DNA of 64,000 bases. Source: Piromyces finnis (lineage: Eukaryota; Neocallimastigomycota; Neocallimastigomycetes; Neocallimastigales; Neocallimastigaceae). The stretch lies in contig MCFH01000009.1 of assembly GCA_002104945.1 (NCBI GenBank), positions 1,008,501-1,072,500 on the forward strand. Reading direction: 5' to 3'. The position numbers and the translations under genes are program-made. The notes under the pieces were generated by a model. The model was not told the origin of the DNA and did not search any database. It saw nothing but the letters and a program-made list of their open reading frames with translations. Shown here piece by piece: positions 12,456 to 22,588 of the stretch (within the stretch, counting starts at the first letter, position 1; the number at the start of each line of letters is the position of its first letter).

Positions 12456-15400
12456 ATTCTAGTTAAAACATAATTCATTCATAATATGAATGAAACTATA
12501 ACGTCACCCATAATTATTTATTAATGAAATAACAATAACAAACTATTTTTTTTATTTTTCTTCAATATATATTTAATTTTATAACTATAATTTATTAACA
12601 TCATCATAATATTAAATAATTAGAAAAAGAAATCATATAACATTCAAATTGTTTATATTTCAAATATTTAATATTTAATGTCATAAATCACCTAAATAAT
12701 ATCACCTAAATAATAATTTAAATAAAATACATTTTTTTAACATTATTATTTTAATTTTTATAATTAACTTTATTGTTTATTTTTTGTTTTGAATATAATC
12801 AAACCAATAATATTTTTTTTTATATTTTATTAAAATTTAAAATTTAATCAAAATTTTAAATTATTTAATATTTGAAAAGAAAATAAAAATATTTGCAAAG
12901 AAAATAAAAAATATTTTCAAAGAATTGTTATTTTTTTTTTCTTTTACGGTTTTATGTTATATAAATAGTATTTAATACGTAATAAGAAAACCATTTAATC
13001 TTTAATTTTTTCTCTATTCTACTAACCAAAATGATTTATTGATTTAATATTTCTGTAAAAAAAGGTATTATAATTAAGGATTAATATAATTATATTTTTT
13101 TTTTCCCCATTTAATAGATATTGAATCAAATAATGTAATTTTTATTCAATAATAATAGTTTTTATTTATTATTTATGCATATATTGATTCAAACAACTAT
13201 TGGATAGTTATATATATAAGTTAATCTTAACTATTTCAACAATTAAATGATAGGTTAAATATTACACAATATGAGGTAGTATATATCTATTAAATTTGTC
13301 CTAATTACATATTTAATTATATTGGCTAATAAATAACAAATATGATTAGACTATTAACCAATAATATATCAATATTAATAAAATGCATATTATAAAATTA
13401 TAAAATTATTTATTGTTTTATAAAAAGAAAAATATAATTTTAATCTATTTATTAATATGATAAAACAATTCACCGATGAATACTAATTAAGGAAATGAAT
13501 ACTTGTTAAAAACATAATCATTTATAATATAAAAATACATGTTTTAAATTATTAATATTAATGTAGTTAATAATTTATTTGGTACATTTAATTTTAAAAA
13601 AAATTCAATATTTAAATTGTAATAATAATTTCATTAATATTTTTTTTAAGACATAATAATATGAATAATAATACTTTTCTTTATATACACTTTACTAGTT
13701 TTTTTTTTTATTTAAATTTAGAATAACATTTTCTAAAAAATTAGTGAATTGTTTAATTTAAACTAATCTATTTAATTCATATATTCTAGTATAATTACTA
13801 TATATTTATTTTAAGTTTTATTTTGTTATTAAATAAGTCGATAGAAGGAATGGAAAATACTTTTAAATATATTAGTAATAATTTTTTAGTTTATATTCAA
13901 ATAACTTATTTCACTCAATTTTGTACCTTCATTTAGATAAAATATAAAATATGTATATGCTAATTAATATATTCAATTCCTGTTAATAAATTTATTTGAA
14001 TATTAATTGAATTCTAAGTTAGTTTTATTTCACTTATATTTTAAGAATGATTTTTAAGGCTGATAGGTGAATAAAATGTTTAAAAATTGCTAAAAAAATA
14101 AAAACAGAAATTTTAATATATAATTAATTAATTGAATAATATCATAATTAAAAGTTTATTCACTAGAAAAAACAAATCTAAATAATTTAATATTAATTTA
14201 GATTATTAAAATAATCCTTAGTATTGTAATCTTGTGTAACGTTAAAATTTTATATAATTAAATATAAATAATTAAGATTAACCCATTCTGTACTTCAAAC
14301 CATATTAAAGTTTTTATTTTTCTACGGAGGATTAGGATACACAAGTAAGAATTATTTTAAGATAATATAAAATATTCTATATGTTTAAAATGAGAGAATT
14401 ATGATGGTATTATTTCCAATAGCTGACAAGGATTTCAATGAAACGTAATCCTATATCTTTAATAAAATCACATTAAATAGTAATTATTAATGATACCTTG
14501 TATCCTCGGTACTGTCCTTATAATTATTATGGTAAAAGAAATTAAAAAATATTTTCTTATAAAAACATATAAAATACTATACAAAAAAAAAGTAATGATT
14601 TCTTTTCAATAATAAAATAATATACCATTTTTGATTTTGTTTAAATTGTATATTAATACAATTTTATCATATACTATTTAGATGATATTATATATATTTC
14701 AAGTAAAAATAAAAAATAGTAACTTCATAAATATAATAATTTATTAATATTATTATGAAAAAGATAGAATTTTAAAATTGGTATGTTTTATTAATGTAAG
14801 AAATCTGATTTCATGGATTTAAGGGTTTTTTTTTCTCCTTATTATATAATTTTATTTATATTGATTTTAATTTATATTTAATAATTCAACATTTCTTTAT
14901 TTAATAATTAGGCATAAAATAACAACACATAATATTGTAAGTTTGTTTTTGTTTTAAGTATAGTGTTAATTAAAATGATACTGTGGTATTTATTTAAGAG
15001 AACTCAATCATATTAATTATATAAATCATAAACAATAATTGAATAATTGTAAATATTAGATGCTAATTTATTTTATAGTCATTATAGTTTTAATACACAT
15101 AGTTTGCAACTTCTATATATAAAACTTTTTGATTATTTATTTTTAGAGTTTGAATTAGTAAATTATTCAAATAATCAAATTCTTTCCTTCCAAAATAATA
15201 GTAGTTAAAGTTTAATATGTATAATATATAAACCTTTAATTATTTATATTTTCCAATAATTTTAATATATAGATAAATATTATATATATTAAAATTAATT
15301 TATAACAAATATAATATTAAATAATAGAAAACAATTATTATTAAAAATTAATTCTTATTATAAAAGTATATAATAAAGTTCACGATATAATGTTTTTATA

Positions 15401-15779
15401 TAGCTTTGTCATACAACTTTTTAATATACCCATCCATTATTAAAATATAATATTAATGTAATAATAAAAAATAATAAAAATTAAGCTTTTTTTAATTTTC
15501 TATATAATTATTTATAATTATAAATAAAATACTTTTTTTTTTGAGTTTATTATTTATCATTATACTATTATTGATTAGTAATAAAATAAATAAAAAATAT
15601 ATATATTTATATTGTTAAAAAGTTCGGTAGATAGACAGACGAAACTATAGTAGTGCAATTGTATATATAAACGTATAATTTATATATAAATATTTTTATT
15701 TATTTTATGACATTAATAAATCCTTATAAATAATAATAATAAAAATATACTTTTATAAAGGTAGATAAAAAAAAAAACA
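12456..15779. other. Long AT-rich intergenic region, one compositional island
   Basis: About 3.3 kb with no gene I can support. A short direct repeat of ATCACCTAAATAAT occurs near 12687-12715. Around 14280-14520 complexity and GC rise and there is an imperfect inverted repeat with short coding-like readings on both strands; see the findings. The final 150 bp presumably form the promoter and leader of the ANKRD13-like gene. Confidence 0.5.
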
Positions 15780-18218
15780 ATGACTTTATATGAATCATAT
15801 CCAATTCATCGTTGCGTCTATCGTGACGATGAAATGACCCTTAAGGAACTTTTAAAAAATGAAGAAATTAAAAAACAGATAAATGAGAAAGATAATCATG
15901 GAAACACACCAATTCATTTAGCACTTATGTTAGGTAGACGAAATTGTATTATTACTTTAATTAATAATGGATGTGATATTATAACGCGTAATAATTATGG
16001 TTGGAATCCTTTGGAAGAATCAATTTTGTAAGAAATTAAAATAATATTAATAAATAAAAAAAAAAGTTGATATATAATTTTAAAAAGAATAATGAGTATT
16101 GAGTGGTGTTAAAATGAGAATAAGAATAGTAATTAATATCAGTATTATATTTTAAATAAATTTTTAAATTGTCTTTTATTTTATGTTTTACAGTTTAGGA
16201 GATGTTGATATCATTGAAAAAATTTCTGTTTTAAAAATAAAAACTTATATTAAAACCTTCGGTAAAGTAATTTTAAAGAAGTGGAATGACATTTTACCAA
16301 ATTTTTATTTCAAAAATAAAATTAAATTCAAATGTCCAAGTAAGTAAAAATATTTTAATAAATGTATTAATATATCATTAATATTAAATATTTGGATTAT
16401 TATTATTATTATTATATTAATATAAAAATGTAATTAATAACTTTTAATTATAATAGTTTCTGTTCTTGCAAAACTATTGGTATCAGATACAATGGAGTTA
16501 TATAAAAGGGACAACTGTTTTAGAATTAACACAACTATTGGAGGATTATCACATAAAGGAATTCCAAGAATACTAAAAGGTAACATTTCATTCATTATTC
16601 GTTTTTATGAAGATACAGGTATGAATAAAATATTGTAAAAATATATTATTTATAGATATTCTTGAAATGAAATTATGTATTGATATACTTAAATTATATT
16701 TTGCATATATTAATTTAGGCGACTGCAAGTGTTTTATATTAGATAATAAAAAGAAAACATATCAGGAAATATATCCAAATTTTCCACAATGGTGTATGAA
16801 TAATATAATTAAAAGTAATATTAACATAAAAACGCTATATAAAGTTTTTATACTTTTTACCGATTGTATTGTCAAACAAAAAAAGGGAGGTTTATTAAAA
16901 AAAGCATCGAGATCCATTTCAATGGAAAATGGAAAAATTTACAAAACTGATATAGTTAAAATTAAGGATGTGAAGACAGTTATCCGAAAGAGAGATAATG
17001 AAACTGTTATAGGAGATTATAAGAGTGATATAAAATCTAAAGTTTTAAATTTAACTATAAATTCTGAAAAATTTAGTAACATTTCATTAAATAAAAATAA
17101 TACAAATAGTAATGAATCTTTAATTAGTAATGATACTGCAAGCGATAATGATGAAGATAGTGATGATAATGAGGATAGTGATAATGATTCAGAATACACT
17201 ATTAATGATAAAATAGATATTTATAAAGAATATAATGATAGTACTCAACATGAAAGTATTTTTAAAAAGTATATAAAAAATGATACAATCGATCTTGAAA
17301 CTGAAAAAATTATCACTGAAATTTTAATAAACGGCGAAGATAGTGAGCATAATAAAGTAGATACTAATGATATAGCATTTTTAAGTTCTAATTATCCTGA
17401 CTATATTGAAAATCTTATTAATAAGCCAATATCCAGAAAGAAGTATATTCAAATGTTACAACATTTAAATATTGAAGATAAAACTGATTCTTCTAATAAT
17501 GAATATCATTCTACTTTAACTAGAAGAAATAAAATTAAAGTATCTGAAGATCCAAATGTTGCATTTTATAGAATTATTAGTGGTATTCCATCAGAAGAAG
17601 AGGAAAAACAAACAGAAGAGGTAAAAAATAGAATAAAAAATTTCGATTGGAATAAAAATAAAATTACTGAAGAAGACTATTTCAATCCATCCAATACTGA
17701 AAATCTTCATATGGGTAGATTAATGAATATATCAGAAAATACTAGAAGTAATAGATATATTAAACTTTGGATGACTCAAAATAATGAATTTCCAATTTCA
17801 TTAGAAAGCTTAGAACCTGTGTTTGAATTTATTAATATGATTTTTTTTGATACCATAAATAGTGGAATTAATGGAGAAAATGTTTTATTTGGTAAAAAAA
17901 ATGAATATTTAAAGTGCCTATTTAATGAGAAAAGATTCCCAGTTAGACTTGGTAAGTTTTTATTTCTTTTTTTTTTTTATGGAAAAATCATTTTATATAA
18001 ATATATAAATATTTTTATTAGGTGTATGAATTATTATCATTAATTATTTATGTATATATTTTCTTTTATCAAAATAATGATTATAGAATTACCAATATAT
18101 CCAACAGTTAAAATGGTAATTAAAAATGTAGATTGTAGTATTGACAAAGAGAAAATACCTCAAAGTTTATTTGAAATACCATCTGATTACGTAGAAGATG
18201 ACATTTTTTTCAGAATAA

Positions 18219-18229
<11 letters not shown>
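15780..18229 (+). CDS. ANKRD13-like protein (ankyrin repeats + GPCR-chaperone domain)
   Basis: Five-exon gene. Exon 1 (15780-16027) encodes PIHRCVYRDDEMTLKELL and DNHGNTPIHLALMLGRRN, ankyrin repeats in the arrangement of ANKRD13 proteins, followed by NNYGWNPLEESI. Later exons give KFKCPISVLAKLLVSDTMEL and FRINTTIGGL, matching the start of the GPCR-chaperone domain (PF11904). The 1.3-kb exon from about 16656 continues that domain (KASRSISMENGKIYKTDIVK), then a long acidic Asn/Asp/Ser/Glu-rich insert (about 17060-17350), then the C-terminal part NNEFPISLESLEPVFEF. The last exon continues FPVRLG with ELPIYPTVKMVIKNVD. Human ANKRD13 proteins bind ubiquitinated cargo on endosomes; the same role here is inference, and I see no clear UIM. 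The stop codon lies at the start of an AAAT microsatellite. Confidence 0.83.
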
Positions 18230-18269
<40 letters not shown>

Positions 18270-18283
18270 ATATAATAAGTAAG

Positions 18284-18318
<35 letters not shown>

Positions 18319-18322
18319 GTAA
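18219..18322 (+). repeat. (AAAT)n microsatellite overlapping the ANKRD13-like stop codon
   Basis: About 25 AAAT units with a few AAGT variants. The first units encode the last residues (N K) and TAA stop of the ANKRD13-like gene. Confidence 0.9.
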
Positions 18323-20330
18323 ATTAGTAAATAAATAAAATCTTTTATAATAAAATAATAATCATAAATATAAAAATTAGAATGTTATAAAAGAAAGTAT
18401 TTTAAAATATATTTATACTATTCAAAAAGAATATATTAATAGTTATGTATGGATATCCATTCATAATAATTGATTATTTTATAAATTATATTTTTTTTTT
18501 AAATTTTGTTTTTGTTATTAATGCCATTATAATTTTGAAATTAATGGTTATTTTAATACTATATTTCTATTACTAAAACAATTACCATTATTAGTTGTTA
18601 ATGCTACTTCAATTAGACTTCCAATTTTTATTAAATACTTTTGTGGTTTTGAAATATGAAACCTAGTTCTGATGACATCATTCATTGTTTAACATATAGT
18701 GGTGCATTAAAGAATTATTGTAGTATTTATTTTCAAATTAAATATTGGTAATTTCTATTTGAATAATTATTATAATACATTTTACATTTTAATACATTAA
18801 AGACGGGCAATATATCTATCATTAATATTCATTAATATTAATAATATTAAAGATATATAATAAATAGTATATTATTTTTATGTAATTAATTTTGTTAAGT
18901 TTTTTTTTATTTATTATTAATGTTTATGCAGTTCCATGTTATATACAGAAATTATAAACATATTTTGATCTACAATGCAGCCACTAATATATATACAATA
19001 AATTTAATTATTATTTCTTTATATTAAATTATATATATATATTTATTATAATTAAAGTTTTATTTATTATAAATTTTTTTTGTTGATATAATAAGGAAAC
19101 CTCAAATATCTATATCAATAACAAAATTCAAAAATTATAAAGATTATTATTTGCTAACTCTAAGCAATAAATGATAATTAGTAATCCTTTTTACTTATTG
19201 TTTATTCATGATAATAAATAATTTCAAATCTCTAAGATTAATTGATTAATTTAACAAAAAGATTCATTATATAATTTTAAATAATAATTAATTTAGCATC
19301 TGTAACACCATGTTATGTTATAATTATGTATAATTGAGTTATGAATAAAACTAACTAAAAAGAAATTATTAAAAAAGTTATTTTTATAATAATTCTTTTC
19401 ATTTCATTTTAATTTTTTCTTTTTTTAAAAAAATTGTTTCTCATACATTAAAAACATATTACCATTATTATTAATATTCTTTTAATAATAAAAATGGTAC
19501 TGAAAATAAAAATATATTAATTATATGGTTATATAATTGTGTAATGAGTCTTCAATTTTAATGTTAGAGATAATATTTATATGTATATAACCATTATTAC
19601 CATAGTAAATAGACACTATAAAAAAAATAAAATAATAAACAACAGAGAATTATAGAATTAATAATGTACAAAATAAAATTTAGAGAAAGATATAGAATTA
19701 AAGTATTGAAATGAAAAAAAAATATTTTTGAGATTTCAAAAAAGGAGTCTTAAAATAAAAAATGATATATTATCTATATTATTTTTCTATTTAAGACTGA
19801 TAGTTTTTTATTTTTATTATAAATAAATAAAAAAGGAAATTAATATATGTATGCAAAGTATTATATTAATAATTATGTTAAATATATAGTATTCCATAAA
19901 TATATTTAGATTAATTTTTTTTTTTTAAAGTTTATAGCCATCTTTAAAAAATATGTATATATAAATTAAACTAATAATATTAATTTAATAATATTAATTT
20001 AAATATTGTAATATATTTTAATATATAATCAAATAATATTATATAATTATTAATTATAAATATTATAAAAGAAATATATTTAAGTTAAAAAAAAGAATTT
20101 TTAATATATAATAAAAATGTAATTATTAATATAAAATTATGAATATATAATATTATATATTATTATTATATAATTAAATTAAACTTTTTTAATAATTATT
20201 TTAAATAAAAAAATTCATTGCTCATAGTTTTATATAAATATAATTATATATCCTATATTCAAATATTCTTTTGTTTTACTTTTTTTTTATTTGTAATTAT
20301 AATTAAATATTAAATTTGAAAGAAACGAAA
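18230..20330. other. AT-rich intergenic region with one small coding-like stretch
   Basis: After the microsatellite there is about 2 kb of AT-rich DNA. The only part that looks like protein-coding sequence is a short minus-strand reading at 18548-18685, listed separately. No RNA gene or repeat family recognised. Confidence 0.45.
18548..18685 (-). pseudogene. Small coding-like reading, possible relic exon
   Basis: A 45-residue minus-strand reading beginning MNDVIRTRFHISKPQKYLIK and ending NRNIVLK, with a more protein-like amino-acid mix than the random ORFs of this AT-rich DNA. A second short minus-strand reading, SGCIVDQNMFIISVYNMELH, lies upstream at about 18910-18980. I recognise no family. 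It could be a small gene, the last exon of a split gene, or a decayed remnant; chance is not excluded. Confidence 0.22.
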
Positions 20331-21357
20331 ATGAAATTTATTTCAGGAATTTTCTTCGCTACTGCTTTATTAAGTCAATATAAATTAGCTTCATCCGCTT
20401 CATTCCCAAATTGTAACGGATGTGTTCTTTACGCTTCTGGTACTGATGGTGCCTTATGGGGTTGGGAAAACAGTAACTTCTGTAAACTTTCTTCAAGTTG
20501 CAATATTTCAGGAGTTACTAACAATAATTCTTCTTCCTCTTCCTCTTCCTCTTCCTCTTCCTCTTCTTCAAATACTTCTAACTCTTCTTCAACTTCCGCT
20601 TCCAACTCTTCTTCCAACTCTTCCTCCAATTCCTCTAGTTCTAATTCTTCAGATTCTGATTCTAAGAATACTACAACTATTGTTAAGACAACAACTGTAG
20701 CTTCATCTCAAACCAGCAGTTCTTCTTCTTCTAGCAACAGTTCTTCTAGCAACAGTTCTTCTAATAATGATTCTAACAATGATTCTTCCAACAGTAATTC
20801 TTCTAGCAGTAACAATGGTAACTCCTCTTCCACTACTTCTTCCAATACCTCAAACTCCACTAGTACTAGCACTAGTGCTTCTTCTACTAACTCCAATAAC
20901 AACAATAATCAAGTTGGTTCAACAAACACTAGTAATAATGGTGTAACCACCCAATCTTCTAATAATAATGGTAATGTTGTAGCTTGTAATTCATGTGACG
21001 TTGTTGCTACTGGTGGTGATGGTGCCTTATATGGTTGGGAAAATGGAGCTGTAAGTATCTAATATGAATAATTATTTATAATTAATATACTTATTAAAAA
21101 ATTTGAATTAAAATGTTTTAATAATTGAAATTAAAAATTTTGATATTATGAAATTTAAAATAAAGACTTGTAAAATTGATGGTGTTAAATGTAACCTTGG
21201 AGGAAATACCGCCACTAATGCTGGTAACAATACTACTACTCTTACTAACACCAATACTTCAAACAATGTACAAGATTCAGGTGCTTCTGATTTCATTGCC
21301 AATTTCTATGTTATCGCTGCTGCTTTAGTTGCTCTTTTAGTTTCATACGGTTATTAA
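20331..21357 (+). CDS. Secreted Ser-rich GPI-type protein with two Cys/GWEN modules
   Basis: Two exons (20331-21050 and 21166-21357) encode about 303 residues. MKFISGIFFATALLSQYKLA is a clear signal peptide; the ATG at 20331 is used because the codon further upstream is TTG. Module 1 (about residues 25-60) reads CNGCVLYASGTDGALWGWEN then CKLSSSCN. A Ser/Asn/Thr linker of about 160 residues follows. Module 2, split by the intron, reads CNSCDVVATGGDGALYGWEN then CKIDGVKCN. The spaced cysteines and GWEN core resemble CBM10 and the related dockerins of gut fungi; that is family-level resemblance, not proof. The C-terminus (ASDFIANFYVIAAALVALLV, ending SYGY) is a typical GPI-attachment signal. The likely product is a glycosylated wall or surface protein displaying two small Cys modules. 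No catalytic domain is present. Confidence 0.8.
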
Positions 21358-21771
21358 TTTGATTAGCGCTCTTATAAAAGAATTATAATAAAATTTATTA
21401 AATATTTTCATAAAAATAATTTATACTTTAATTTTTTTAATGAATTAATTATTATTTGATAGTTCATCGCTTATTTAAAACTACTTATTATTATCTATCA
21501 ATAAAATAGTATTAAATATATGAAATAAAAATAATATATAATAAATAAAGTAATATAAAAAATAAAAATCATATTTAATTAAGAAAGTATTAATATTTTT
21601 GATATTAAAAAAATATATGATATATTATAATGAAATATAGCTTTTATGTGTTTAAGCAAAGTGTAATATATTCTTTGCTCAATTGTCTTTATAATGGAGT
21701 GGAGAACATTTTTTTACTATTATTTTTTCATTTTTTTATTAGATATTTAATATACAATGAACCTTTTTGAT
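21358..21771. other. AT-rich spacer before the retrotransposon nest
   Basis: 3' flank of the Ser-rich protein gene; nothing recognisable until similarity to the LINE reverse transcriptase begins at about 21772. Confidence 0.5.
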
Positions 21772-21873
21772 GGTGTTACATATCTTAATGTTCCATTTGA
21801 TAAGAGTTTGCCCCTTAAACCTGTTATTAAAGCTCTTAATAACAAGGTTTTGAAAGGACTTTTCTCAGTCAGT
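21772..21873 (+). pseudogene. Left fragment of an older LINE copy, interrupted by a newer one
   Basis: About 100 bp aligning with 25690-25797 of the intact element: it encodes PFDKSLPLKPVIKALNNKV against PFDKNLSLKPVIKVLNNKV, then KGLFSVS. Similarity stops exactly at the target-site duplication at 21873, where the newer element starts. The older copy resumes at 27377. Upstream of 21772 there is no LINE similarity, so this copy is 5'-truncated. Confidence 0.85.
21862..21873 (+). repeat. Left 12-bp target-site duplication of the inner LINE
   Basis: TTCTCAGTCAGT, identical to 27377-27388 on the other side of the inner element. In the intact element the corresponding sequence is internal reverse-transcriptase coding DNA (about 25787-25798, one mismatch), so the target was an older LINE copy. 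Confidence 0.88.
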
Positions 21874-21882
21874 TCTACTCAT

Positions 21883-21987
21883 GCTCATGGTACTGAGAGA
21901 GTAGAAAGAATTAAATCCAAGTATTGCGCAATGGATGCTTGGTTAGTCTTAAGGTAAAATTATTAGGACTAAGCTCATGGTACTGAG
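21883..21987 (+). repeat. 15-bp direct repeat in the LINE leader
   Basis: GCTCATGGTACTGAG occurs at 21883-21897 and again at 21973-21987, 90 bp apart, in the first 115 bp of the element. Tandem or spaced 5' subrepeats are common in LINE promoters; a role here is inference. Confidence 0.75.
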
Positions 21988-22588
21988 CGATTAAAAAACA
22001 TTTTATTCATCGAATTTAAGTATTTGATGAATAAGTTGAATGTTTGATATTCAGGTAAGTTTGTATAGTATTTAATTAGAAGAGTAATACATTTTGTTGC
22101 TGTATTTTTTCTTTTATTCATGTATTCATGTAGTACTACTCTTCTCTTGTAAGAATCCAATGTAGTCAACTTTAGCATTTGCATTGTATTTTTATATTCA
22201 TGTAGCTATTGTTGTATTGTTTCTTGTAAGAGACTGATTCACTCTACATCATGTAAAAATACTATTCACAAGCTTTCTGGTGTCGACATTCTTGATTCAA
22301 ATTTTTACCAATTTAAATATTTAATGAAAAGTAAAGTCAAACAAGTTTAGTGTCAAAAAGCGAATCGAATTTACTAACAACAAACCAAAACTAGAATTTT
22401 TAAAAAAAAATTAACAACTAGAATTCAAAAAATAAGAAACTTTAAACAAAGCATCGTAACAATTTTTGTACTATCCAGTACTTTTAAGAAGAGAGAGAGA
22501 GACAGATTTTTTTCCATATACGTTATATTTATAATTTTTATTAGTATTTATTTTATATTCAATATTTTTTTAATTAGAATTTATTATC

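Noticed and set aside
20316-20330. Upstream TTG as start of the Ser-rich protein
   Set aside because: TTG starts are not expected in nuclear eukaryotic genes, and the ATG at 20331 places the signal peptide at the very N-terminus.
20429-20905. Minus-strand Glu/Leu-rich ORFs opposite the Ser-rich gene
   Set aside because: They are antisense shadows of a TCT/TCC serine repeat.
21757-21957. Plus-strand ORF of 66 codons
   Set aside because: It begins in non-LINE flank, runs through the older LINE fragment and crosses the TSD into the leader of the inner element, so it is a chance fusion and not a gene.
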